The notes below the pieces were generated by a model, which was not told where the DNA came from, searched no databases, and saw only the letters and a program-made list of their open reading frames with translations. 64,000 nt of DNA, taken from assembly GCA_965197865.1 (NCBI GenBank), contig CBDANZ010000001.1:1-64000 (forward strand). Reading direction: 5' to 3'. The position numbers were made by a program, and so were the translations under genes. The stretch is from CBDANZ01 sp965197865 (GTDB lineage: Bacteria > Acidobacteriota > Vicinamibacteria > Vicinamibacterales > CAVVIG01). This document shows, one piece after another, positions 1-7,318 of the stretch (the first letter of the stretch is position 1; every line of letters starts with the position of its first letter).

Positions 1-59
1 CTCGACCGTGGCGGCGTGACCATGACGACGCTCACCTGGAACAGGATACAGTCGCGCGG

Positions 60-89
60 CTGGTCGTCAATTGAGGCTGGTCGTCAATT
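60..89. repeat. 13-bp direct repeat at a gene end
   Basis: The 13-mer ctggtcgtcaatt occurs at 60-72 and again at 77-89. The second copy contains the stop codon of the minus-strand gene that ends at 88. It looks like a local tandem duplication of the gene's 3' end. No function is evident. The remaining bases at the window edge are too short to assign. Confidence 0.7.
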
Positions 90-1275
90 ACTGCGCGACG
101 TAATCGATGCCGACTTGGAGTGGGTATCGCTTCGGCACGGGCACTGCGAACTCGTCCGGGGCGGCCGGCGTGGCCGTCACTTCGACCTTCGTTCCCGCTG
201 GAAGTTCGATCGGCTCCTGCAGCCAGTAGCGGCGGTACCACTGCGGTTGTGCGGCGCGAAGTCGCAGCAGCGAGACGCGGCGACCCGTTGGCACCACCGC
301 ATCGACGGCAAACGATTCGTACACCTGCTCGAAGCTTGGACGCAGTGCGATGACGCGCGCCGAGGTCTTGAAAGCGCCGCCGAATTTGCGCGGCTCGCTC
401 GAATCGTTTTCGCCGTTGGTCGATTCGACCGCCAGCGAGTCGATCGATTTGCCAGAGAGCGGAGCGTCGGTGAAATACAGGCCAATCGTGCTGCGGTCCG
501 ACTTCGCGTCTTGCTCGTCCTGCCAGTTCTTCTTGTAGTGAATCCGAACGGTCAGCTTGGCGTCGGCCGGCAACAGAAATGCCGTGCCGCCCGGTGACGC
601 AATGACCTGGTGCCCGGGAACCCATGCGGCAAGCACCGGACCGTTTTCGACCGCGATGATGGCGTCGTGCACCATCGAGCGCTCGCTGGGGAGTAAATCT
701 ACTGCCTTCACCCACTTGGGCTCTTTAAGCCCAGTCGGCAACGTGAACGTGCGATCTTCCTCGACTGTGCCGGCAGGCACCGTGTGCTCCGCCTCCAGCT
801 CAACCTGTAGGTCCGGCGGCCCAGCGTTCCACTGCAGCCGCGGACCACCGTAGGTGGGCGACTTCACGTTTCCGAGCGTGTTGAGAGTGAAAGTCTTTTC
901 CCCGGCACGCGGTGTGCCACCGGCGGCCCAGCTCAAAAGGACGTCCAGCTCCTTTGTCGGCAGCGGGTGGCCGCCCTTAACCGCCGGGCCGGTCGGGTCC
1001 ACGTACCACGGCGGCATCCTTTGACCGCCCAGCTGTTCGCGGATCGATTCGGCCCAGGGCACGGCTGCGCGGTAGTCAACGAGCGACATCGGCGCGGGGC
1101 CGCCCGCAAAATGGCACGTACCGCACCGGTCACGCAGGATCGGGAAGACGTGCACGTTGTAGTTGTACTTCGACGTAATACCCTTGTGTGCCTCGCTACG
1201 CGGCGCGGCAAGAATCACGAGTACAACAGCGACACCGAGGGCGCCGGGAACGAAGACTTTATGGCTGACCGTCAT
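88..1275 (-). CDS. Exported haem-binding protein resembling copper type II monooxygenases
   Basis: A 395-aa protein. An N-terminal hydrophobic segment (about residues 9-25) predicts export. Around residues 51-55 there is a CGTCH sequence, the CxxCH haem c attachment motif, followed by a short cytochrome-like stretch with MPPW, typical of this domain. The later part, with HDAI and an HYKK strand near the middle, resembles peptidylglycine monooxygenase-like (copper type II, ascorbate-dependent) domains of soil bacteria, but I cannot place all copper ligands. It lies downstream of, and overlaps by 17 bases, the heavy-metal-binding gene, so the two are probably co-transcribed and may share a periplasmic metal or redox role. 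The substrate is unknown. Confidence 0.6.
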   Translation of the reverse strand: MTVSHKVFVPGALGVAVVLVILAAPRSEAHKGITSKYNYNVHVFPILRDRCGTCHFAGGPAPMSLVDYRAAVPWAESIREQLGGQRMPPWYVDPTGPAVKGGHPLPTKELDVLLSWAAGGTPRAGEKTFTLNTLGNVKSPTYGGPRLQWNAGPPDLQVELEAEHTVPAGTVEEDRTFTLPTGLKEPKWVKAVDLLPSERSMVHDAIIAVENGPVLAAWVPGHQVIASPGGTAFLLPADAKLTVRIHYKKNWQDEQDAKSDRSTIGLYFTDAPLSGKSIDSLAVESTNGENDSSEPRKFGGAFKTSARVIALRPSFEQVYESFAVDAVVPTGRRVSLLRLRAAQPQWYRRYWLQEPIELPAGTKVEVTATPAAPDEFAVPVPKRYPLQVGIDYVAQ

Positions 1276-2671
1276 AAGCAGACTTGATGTCGGCGATTGC
1301 CACGGTAAAAAGATTGTAGGCTTCGGTCAGCTTGGTCTGATTGCCGAGGTCGCCGTACAGGTCGAGCTGCCATGCCGAGAGCACGGTCCGGCGAATAGCG
1401 TCGGTGGCCTGCCGCCGCCGCCGCTCTGGCAGCTCCCTCACATGCTCATCGAGCGCCAGCGCGATGTCCTTGCCAAGTATTGTCGGCTGATAAACGAAGC
1501 CGAACTGGCCGCTGTCGATCAACTTCTGCACCTCGGCGCTGCACATCGACAGAAGCTCGAAGAGCGCCTTGGTGTCCTTGGGCAGCGCATCCGACAAAAG
1601 CAGCAGGTCAGTGCGCGTAACGTTTGGTTCGCAGTTGGTGAGCGTCGGCATTGCCACGGCTGCCTCCGTTTGCGGCAGCGGTACGGTGACCGGAGGCGTC
1701 GTCGTTGTCGTTGCAGTCGATGCAGGGGCTGGCGCCGCGGTCACGCCAGCCGTGGGCGTCGACCCGGCCGCAGGGGTCGCCCCCCCTCCAGCACCCGCGT
1801 TCGTCGACGACGCGCGCGTCCGGGTTGACTGCGTCGAATCGCGCGCGGTCGTTGCCGCTGTTGCGGCGACGCGAGCTTGCGCCACCGAAGTGCCAGCGGC
1901 CGTTGTCGTTGTCGGCGCGGAGGCCGGCTCCTTCGACAGCTCGGTGAATGTGAAGTCGAACTGTGATTCTGGCCTGTCCTTGCCGAACTTCACCTTTAGC
2001 GTGAGCTTGAGGGGTGTCTTGATGTCTTTGATCGCGCCTTCCATCGTGTTGTCGCGCACCGGTTTGAGGAGAATGTCAGCCTGATCCTCTCGCACGAGGC
2101 GGGCGCTGAAATGCTTGACGTCAATCGGCTGCGTGAAGTTGTCGTAGAAGTACGTGCGGAAGAGACCCTGCCTCGGATAGGTGCCCTCGACGTGATGCCA
2201 GTTGTCGGCAGCCATATAGAACTGGCCGCCGTGCCTTGGATTGTGGTCCCCGTGCGCGCGAATCTCATGCACTTGCTGGCGGTTACTGCCGTCTTCGCAT
2301 CGGCCTGGTTCCATCAGCTCTTGATCGGGGCTCTGCTTACAAGTCCAGTGCACCGTAACGACAACCGGCATCTTCTGCCGCTTCTTGTCGATCGGGCAGA
2401 CTCCGGCCGCGGGTGTGAGCGTCACGGGATGAAGCGGACACGCATACCAGAACTCGGTCTCGATTCGCACCGGTTTGAGTCGCATCTTACAGACCGGGCA
2501 GCCGCCGGGCTTTTCATCGAGAACGTCCGCATGCATCGGGCAGGTGTACAGCAGCTCAGGCAACAGGTGCTCCTGCGCCACAACGGAGCGTTTCGCAAAC
2601 GGCGGCAGGGATCCCGATCCGAGGAGTGCAAACCCTACGAAGAATGAAAGCGCCGCGCGTTTGGCTTGCAT
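1259..2671 (-). CDS. Exported heavy-metal-binding-domain protein
   Basis: A 470-aa protein with an N-terminal signal-like segment (residues about 7-32). Two metal-binding modules follow: YTCPMHADV with GGCPVCKM, then YACPLHPVTL with GVCPIDKK. This is the pattern of the heavy-metal-binding domain found beside copper and cation efflux proteins. The middle (about residues 255-335) is a low-complexity Ala/Thr/Pro linker, suggesting two parts joined by a flexible tether. The C-terminal part is unrecognised. The gene overlaps the haem-binding gene downstream by 17 bases. Metal binding is inferred from the Cys/His spacing; the metal and physiological role are not shown. Confidence 0.6.
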   Translation of the reverse strand: MQAKRAALSFFVGFALLGSGSLPPFAKRSVVAQEHLLPELLYTCPMHADVLDEKPGGCPVCKMRLKPVRIETEFWYACPLHPVTLTPAAGVCPIDKKRQKMPVVVTVHWTCKQSPDQELMEPGRCEDGSNRQQVHEIRAHGDHNPRHGGQFYMAADNWHHVEGTYPRQGLFRTYFYDNFTQPIDVKHFSARLVREDQADILLKPVRDNTMEGAIKDIKTPLKLTLKVKFGKDRPESQFDFTFTELSKEPASAPTTTTAAGTSVAQARVAATAATTARDSTQSTRTRASSTNAGAGGGATPAAGSTPTAGVTAAPAPASTATTTTTPPVTVPLPQTEAAVAMPTLTNCEPNVTRTDLLLLSDALPKDTKALFELLSMCSAEVQKLIDSGQFGFVYQPTILGKDIALALDEHVRELPERRRRQATDAIRRTVLSAWQLDLYGDLGNQTKLTEAYNLFTVAIADIKSAYDGQP

Positions 2672-2964
2672 CCCTCATATTGTAGCAGGGTAGTGCCCCG
2701 GGCCCTTTTCAGGCCGGGGCGGATAGTGCCTTGTTTCCCTGATTCAAGAGGCAACTCTCGCGGGCGAAGGGCCGTGATTCTACTGGGCAGTGGAACGAAG
2801 AAGCGTCAGCCGCGACATGGCGCTCGCCCAGGCACGGTGGGCGGACTACAAGCTTGTAGGCAGGTCCCGAGTCCCTCGAGCCAGTCCCGGCGGCTTTTTC
2901 CACGCCAATAAACCGTTTTCTCGAACCGTCGCCCGGCTGCCTTGGCACGCAGGTTACTCGGGCT

Positions 2965-4176
2965 CTACTTCTGTGCCAGCTCCACCGCGCGCCACAAGTA
3001 CCAGCTCGCCACCGTGCGATAGGGCTTCCACCGCTCGCCGCGCCTTTCGATGTCCTTCGGCGCCTGCAGTTCCCGTTTCTTGAAGGCGATCGCGAAGCCC
3101 TTGCGAATGCCGTAGTCGTCCGCGGGCAGCACATCCGGGCGGCCGAGGCGGAAGATGAGGAGCATCTCGACCGTCCACCGGCCGATGCCCCGTACTTCGG
3201 TCAGGCGCTCGACGATCGCCTCGTTCTCCATGCGCTGGACCTCGGCGAGCGTGGGGATTTCGCCGGCGGCGGTCTTTCGCGCCAGGTTGCGGACCGAAAG
3301 CCGCTTCGATCGCGAGAGGCCGGCGGCGCGGAGCTTCTCGTCTGAAACGCGCAGGATCTGCTCGGCCGTGGGGCCTTCTTGGGCGATCGGGAAGAGCGCA
3401 CGCAGACGCGCGAAGATCGTGGCCGCGGCCCGACCCGTGAGCTGCTGGTAGACGATTGCTTCTGACAGCGCGACGAACAGGCTTGGCGTCTGCTTCAGCT
3501 GCATGCGAAAGGGGCCGACGGTGTGGATGAGGCGCGCGAGGGCGGCGTCGGACGCACACAGGTGCTTGACGGCAACCTCCGGATCGAAGCCGAGCGCGCC
3601 GTCGCCGTCGAAGAGTGTGGCCGCGCTGTTCGCTCGCGCGCCTTCGATCGAGAGGAGGCGGAGCTTGGTCGCAATTCCGCCAGTGGCCGAGAAGCCACCG
3701 ATCCTGCCGTCTGAGGTGAGCACACGGTGGCACGGCACGACGATCGGAAACGGGTTTCGCCCGAGCGCCTGTCCCACGGCGCGCGCCGCGCCAGGCGCGC
3801 GGAGCCGCGCCGCGATGTCGCCGTACGAGAGCGTCGCGCCCGGGGGGATCGTGCGTGCAATTTCATAGACGCGGCGGTGAAACGGCGGCACCTGGTCCAT
3901 GTTGAGCGCGACGGCAGAAAGATCAGTCGCCTCGCCGCCGAGGAGCGCGACGAGGTCGTCGATGGCCTGGTGCACGTCGGGCGGCGGCGGCGCTTCCTGC
4001 GCGCCAGGAAATTGTCGCAGCATGCGCGCGCGGGTCCCGAACGCCCGCGCTTCCGGGAGCTGCACGCCGACAAGGCCGCCTTCGCCCCAGGCTATGCCGC
4101 ATGGGCCAATCGGCGTGTCGAAGAGCGCAAAAGCGGGCGTCATCACTTCGTGCTGGGCGCTCAGAGGAACTGGCAT
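2965..4176 (-). CDS. Fused O6-alkylguanine-DNA methyltransferase / DNA-3-methyladenine glycosylase
   Basis: A 403-aa two-domain DNA repair protein. Residues about 1-175 are an Ogt/MGMT domain: the active-site motif VPCHRVL, whose Cys accepts the alkyl group, is followed by GGFSATGG. Residues about 185-400 are an HhH-GPD glycosylase of the AlkA type: the hairpin-helix-hairpin region is around VRGIGRWTVEML, and the catalytic Asp lies in LPADDYGIRKGF. Together they would repair O6-alkylguanine directly and start base excision of N3-alkylpurines. The two activities are usually encoded separately or fused in other orders (Ada, AlkA), so this fusion is notable. The start at 4176 is uncertain; an in-frame ATG at 4143 is an alternative. 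No Ada-type regulatory domain is present. Confidence 0.85.
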   Translation of the reverse strand: MPVPLSAQHEVMTPAFALFDTPIGPCGIAWGEGGLVGVQLPEARAFGTRARMLRQFPGAQEAPPPPDVHQAIDDLVALLGGEATDLSAVALNMDQVPPFHRRVYEIARTIPPGATLSYGDIAARLRAPGAARAVGQALGRNPFPIVVPCHRVLTSDGRIGGFSATGGIATKLRLLSIEGARANSAATLFDGDGALGFDPEVAVKHLCASDAALARLIHTVGPFRMQLKQTPSLFVALSEAIVYQQLTGRAAATIFARLRALFPIAQEGPTAEQILRVSDEKLRAAGLSRSKRLSVRNLARKTAAGEIPTLAEVQRMENEAIVERLTEVRGIGRWTVEMLLIFRLGRPDVLPADDYGIRKGFAIAFKKRELQAPKDIERRGERWKPYRTVASWYLWRAVELAQK

Positions 4177-4240
4177 ATGCTAGCACTGCAACGGGCGAGG
4201 GTTGGTCGCTCGAGTGGTAACGAGACAAGAATAGGCGCTG

Positions 4241-4249
4241 TGATAAAAT
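4241..4249 (+). promoter_or_regulatory. Candidate extended -10 promoter element
   Basis: TGATAAAAT matches the extended -10 pattern TGnTAnAAT and lies about 78 bases upstream of the CBS-domain gene that leads the complex I cluster. No convincing -35 box is present at the usual spacing, so this is only a candidate. Confidence 0.35.
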
Positions 4250-4273
4250 GTCGCGCACCTTAATCCCAAGAAA

Positions 4274-4288
4274 CGGTTTCAGAAACCG
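4274..4288. promoter_or_regulatory. Palindromic site upstream of the CBS/complex I cluster
   Basis: CGGTTTC-A-GAAACCG is a perfect 7-bp inverted repeat with a 1-base centre, placed just downstream of the candidate -10 element and 39 bases before the CBS gene start. The geometry fits a repressor operator; no cognate regulator is visible here. Confidence 0.35.
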
Positions 4289-4326
4289 CTTGCAATCAAA
4301 GAGTCTCATCCGCAAGGGGGTGTGCG

Positions 4327-4777
4327 GTGACATTCCACGATTCGGTCGAGCTGGTCCTCAGACAGAAGGGATTCCACGTGTTCACCGTCAACCCTCACGT
4401 CACAGTCTACGAGGCTCTCGAGAAGATGGCGGACAGAGACATCGGAGCCCTTGTCGTGATGAACGGGTTCGATTTCGCCGGGCTGTTTTCCGAACGCGAC
4501 TACGTGCGCAAGGTGATCCTTAAAGGGCATTCCTCGAAGGAGTTCAAGGTCCATGAGATACATGTCCGGCCCGGACGTCACCGTGAACCTGAGGAGCACG
4601 GTCGATGAGTGCATGCGCCGCATGACGAGCGAGCGCTGCCGTCACCTGGCCGTCGTGGAGGAGGGAAGGGTCGTCGGCGTGGTGTCGATTGGCGACCTCG
4701 TCATTTGGACCATCACGGCCCAGAATTTTGCGATCCACCAGCTCGAGGACTACATCTCTGGCAAGTGCCCCGCCTAG
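4327..4777 (+). pseudogene. CBS-domain protein, interrupted by a frameshift
   Basis: Two adjacent frames together encode one protein of about 148 aa with two CBS motifs. The first frame (GTG at 4327, preceded by an aagggg ribosome site) contains GALVVMNGFDFAGLFSERDY and leads to KVHEI. The second frame resumes with MSGPDVTVN and continues through HLAVVEEGRVVGVVSIGDLV to the stop at 4777. Family members read straight through (HEI-M-S), so one extra base near 4560 explains the break. CBS pairs usually bind adenine nucleotides and regulate a partner. The gene ends 22 bases before nuoJ. The frameshift may be a real mutation or an assembly error. Confidence 0.75.
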
Positions 4778-4798
4778 CGGATCCAGCAGATACGGCAG

Positions 4799-5317
4799 AT
4801 GGGAATTCCCGTCGGACAGATCGCCTTCTACTATCTAGCCGCTGCCAGCGTTGCGAGCGCGATTCTGGCGGTCACTCGCAGGGATCCTCTCCACAGCGTG
4901 CTCTGGGTGCTCGCTCTCTTCCTGCACGTCGCGGGGATCTTCCTGCTGGTGAACGCGGAATTCCTGGCCGCAGTACAGGTTATCGTGTACGCGGGCGCCA
5001 TCCTGGTGTTCTATCTGTTCTTTCTGATGCTCCTCGACCTGCAGAGGGAAACGGCGGGACCCCGATTCGGCGCCAATTGGCCGCTCGGCGCCGCCGTGGG
5101 AATAGGTTTCGTGGGGCTGGCATGGCTCGCCCAGGAACCAGGGCTCGTGCCAGCCGCGCGGCCCGCGCCAGCCGGAGGCCCTCCGCTCGGGAGCCTCTCG
5201 GCCATCGGAACGGCGTTGTTTACCCAGTTCGCACTGCCCTTCGAGATTACATCCCTCATTCTCTTGGCCGCCATCGTGGGCGCAGTCGTTATCGCCAAGA
5301 GAAAGATTCGCTCCTGA
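4799..5317 (+). CDS. nuoJ: NADH-quinone oxidoreductase subunit J
   Basis: A 172-aa membrane protein with five hydrophobic helices. The stretch LLVNAEFLAAVQVIVYAGA, around residues 50-68, is the NuoJ signature; it includes the helix that forms a pi-bulge coupling redox chemistry to proton movement in complex I. An Ala/Pro/Gly-rich loop (about residues 115-140) separates the last helix. It starts 22 bases after the CBS gene, and its stop overlaps the nuoK start (ATGA). It is the first gene of the membrane-arm half of the operon. Confidence 0.92.
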   Translation: MGIPVGQIAFYYLAAASVASAILAVTRRDPLHSVLWVLALFLHVAGIFLLVNAEFLAAVQVIVYAGAILVFYLFFLMLLDLQRETAGPRFGANWPLGAAVGIGFVGLAWLAQEPGLVPAARPAPAGGPPLGSLSAIGTALFTQFALPFEITSLILLAAIVGAVVIAKRKIRS

Positions 5318-5619
5318 TGGTGCCCGTAGGCGCATGCGTGGGACTAAGCGCGGTCCTCTTTGGGATTGGTGTCGTCGGCTTCCTCGGCCGGCGCAATATC
5401 ATCCTCATGCTCGTCTCCGTCGAGATCATGCTCAACGGCGTCAACGTCAGCCTGGCTGCCTTCAGCTATAACCTGCAGGACTCGCGTGGTCAGATCCTGG
5501 CCCTCTTTGTTATTGCTGTGGCGGCCGCGGAGGCAGCGGTTGGCTTGGGGTTGGTGCTCGCACTGAGTCGTAACAGACTGGGCGTCAGCGTCGAAGACCT
5601 GACCCAGCTGAAGTGGTGA
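5317..5619 (+). CDS. nuoK: NADH-quinone oxidoreductase subunit K
   Basis: A 100-aa protein with three transmembrane helices, the usual NuoK length. The second helix contains MLVSVEIMLNGVNVSL, with the conserved membrane Glu of the proton path; the third carries the second acidic position (AVAAAEAAVGL). The start ATG overlaps the nuoJ stop in the ATGA arrangement, which fixes it. The gene product sits between NuoJ and the antiporter-like subunits in the membrane arm. Confidence 0.93.
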   Translation: MVPVGACVGLSAVLFGIGVVGFLGRRNIILMLVSVEIMLNGVNVSLAAFSYNLQDSRGQILALFVIAVAAAEAAVGLGLVLALSRNRLGVSVEDLTQLKW

Positions 5620-7106
5620 CGCCTGGCATGGAGCCCGCCACTGCATTTTCCCCTCTGCTCGCGATTGTCGTTGCGGCGCTGGGTGCGCTCCTCATCGCGT
5701 ACACGGGCGAACGCCGGGCCAACCTGAGAGAATTCTGGTCGGTTGCAGCCGGAGTCCTGCAGTTCGCGTTTGTGTGCTCCATGATCCCGGACGTCCTGGC
5801 GGGGCGGACACCACAATGCGTGGTCTCCCGCATCCTTCCCGGAATCGAGCTGGCGTTTCGGGTCGATGCGTTTGGTCTCCTGTTTGCCCTGGGGGCGTCG
5901 CTTCTGTGGATCGTTACCTCGTTCTACTCGGTCGGCTACATGCGCTCTCTAGACGAGCACGCGCAGACTCGCTACTTTGCGTGCTTCGCCCTGGCGATGT
6001 CCGCCACCGTGGGCGTGGCCTTCTCGGCCAACCTCCTGACGCTGTTCCTTTTCTATGAAGCATTGACGCTGGTAACCTATCCCCTCGTGGCCCACAAGGA
6101 GACGCCGGAGGCCAAGGCTGCCGGTCGCAAGTACATCATTTACCTTTTGGGTACTGCCAAGGTCTTGCTTCTCACCGCCATCATCCTTACTTATAACGTG
6201 ACCGGCACCCTCGAGTTCCGTAAGGGCGGAATCCTGCCGGTTTCGGAGCTCGCAGCCGAGCCGACCCTTCTTTATGTCGTCTTCGCTTTGTTCCTGTTTG
6301 GCTTTGCGAAGAACGCCGTCATGCCCTTGCACAGTTGGCTGCCGGCCGCAATGGTGGCCCCCACTCCGGTGAGCGCGCTCCTGCATGCCGTGGCCGTGGT
6401 CAAGACCGGTGTCTTCGCCACACTTCGAGTCTTCCTGTTCGTTTTCGGGCCCGAGGCCATGCGGCTTCTCGGCGCAGATACCCTGGCGTTGGGAGTTGCC
6501 TCGGTGACGATTCTTGGAGGGTCGCTACTGGCCCTCGGCCAGGACAACCTGAAGGCCCGGCTGGCGTTTTCGACCATCAGCCAGCTTTCCTACATTGTTC
6601 TTGGGGCAGCACTCCTCACCCCAAGCGGGATCCTGGGCGGGATCGTCCACATCACCAATCACGCCTTCACCAAGATCACGCTCTTCTTGTGCGCCGGATC
6701 GATCTACGTTTCCACACACAAGACAGAGGTTAGCCAGATGTCAGGGCTGGCCAGGAAGATGCCGTGGACCATGGCCGCCTTCGCGCTCGCCTCCCTGAGC
6801 CTGGTGGGTATTCCTCCCGCGTCTGGGTTCGTATCCAAGTGGTACCTGGCTCTTGGCTCGCTGGAGCGCGCAAGCGGAGGGGCGTGGCTCCTGGGCGTGC
6901 TGCTCGTGAGCTCGCTGCTGAACGCGGCTTACCTCGGCCCCATCGTGTACAAGGCTTACTTCGAAAAGGCCCCTGATTCAGACCAGGACGGGATCTCCGA
7001 GGTGCCCTGGTTGGTCATTCCACTAGTGCTCACCGCCCTGGCTAGCTTGCTTCTGGGCGCTTACCCGGATCCTATTCTGAAGCTGGCGGGAAGAGTGCTG
7101 CCGTGA
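5616..7106 (+). CDS. NuoL/MrpD-type antiporter-like subunit of complex I (first copy)
   Basis: A membrane protein of about 496 aa with about 14 helices. Conserved antiporter features are all visible: the helix-5 Glu in LFLFYEALTL, the helix-7 Lys in GFAKNAVMPLHSWLP, the helix-8 His/Lys in LLHAVAVVKTGV, and the helix-12 Lys in HAFTKITLFLCAG. It is shorter than classic NuoL (about 610 aa) and lacks the long C-terminal lateral helix. It therefore resembles Mrp antiporter subunit D as much as NuoL. I chose GTG 5616, which overlaps the nuoK stop (GTGA), the pattern at most junctions here; ATG 5628 is possible. Expected role: one proton-pumping module. Confidence 0.85.
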   Translation: MTPGMEPATAFSPLLAIVVAALGALLIAYTGERRANLREFWSVAAGVLQFAFVCSMIPDVLAGRTPQCVVSRILPGIELAFRVDAFGLLFALGASLLWIVTSFYSVGYMRSLDEHAQTRYFACFALAMSATVGVAFSANLLTLFLFYEALTLVTYPLVAHKETPEAKAAGRKYIIYLLGTAKVLLLTAIILTYNVTGTLEFRKGGILPVSELAAEPTLLYVVFALFLFGFAKNAVMPLHSWLPAAMVAPTPVSALLHAVAVVKTGVFATLRVFLFVFGPEAMRLLGADTLALGVASVTILGGSLLALGQDNLKARLAFSTISQLSYIVLGAALLTPSGILGGIVHITNHAFTKITLFLCAGSIYVSTHKTEVSQMSGLARKMPWTMAAFALASLSLVGIPPASGFVSKWYLALGSLERASGGAWLLGVLLVSSLLNAAYLGPIVYKAYFEKAPDSDQDGISEVPWLVIPLVLTALASLLLGAYPDPILKLAGRVLP

Positions 7107-7318
7107 AGCGCTGGTTCTACGCGGGCCTGGCCGCGCTCGTCCTCGGCGAAGTCGCTGCACCGCGCCTCTTCGAGATCGACCTCGCCCACTTCTGGTTCGA
7201 GAACATCCTAGCTTGGGGCTCTATTTGCGGCCTCGTCTCCTGTGCGGCGATCATCGTCGTGTCGAAGCTCTTGGGGAAGCTGTGGCTCACGCGTTCGGAA
7301 AACTACTATGACTCCTGA
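7103..7318 (+). CDS. Small membrane protein within the complex I cluster
   Basis: A 71-aa protein with two hydrophobic segments (about residues 6-22 and 34-56) and a charged tail. The GTG start overlaps the preceding stop (GTGA), and the end overlaps the next gene by 11 bases, so it is translated with its neighbours. I do not recognise a named family. Its fixed place between two antiporter-like subunits suggests an accessory membrane-arm subunit that holds or spaces them. That role is inferred from context only. Confidence 0.6.
   Translation: MKRWFYAGLAALVLGEVAAPRLFEIDLAHFWFENILAWGSICGLVSCAAIIVVSKLLGKLWLTRSENYYDS

Noticed and set aside
4609..5619. 336-aa plus-strand open frame
   Set aside because: Only its last 100 residues are a real protein (nuoK); the earlier part is nuoJ and the CBS gene read in the wrong frame.
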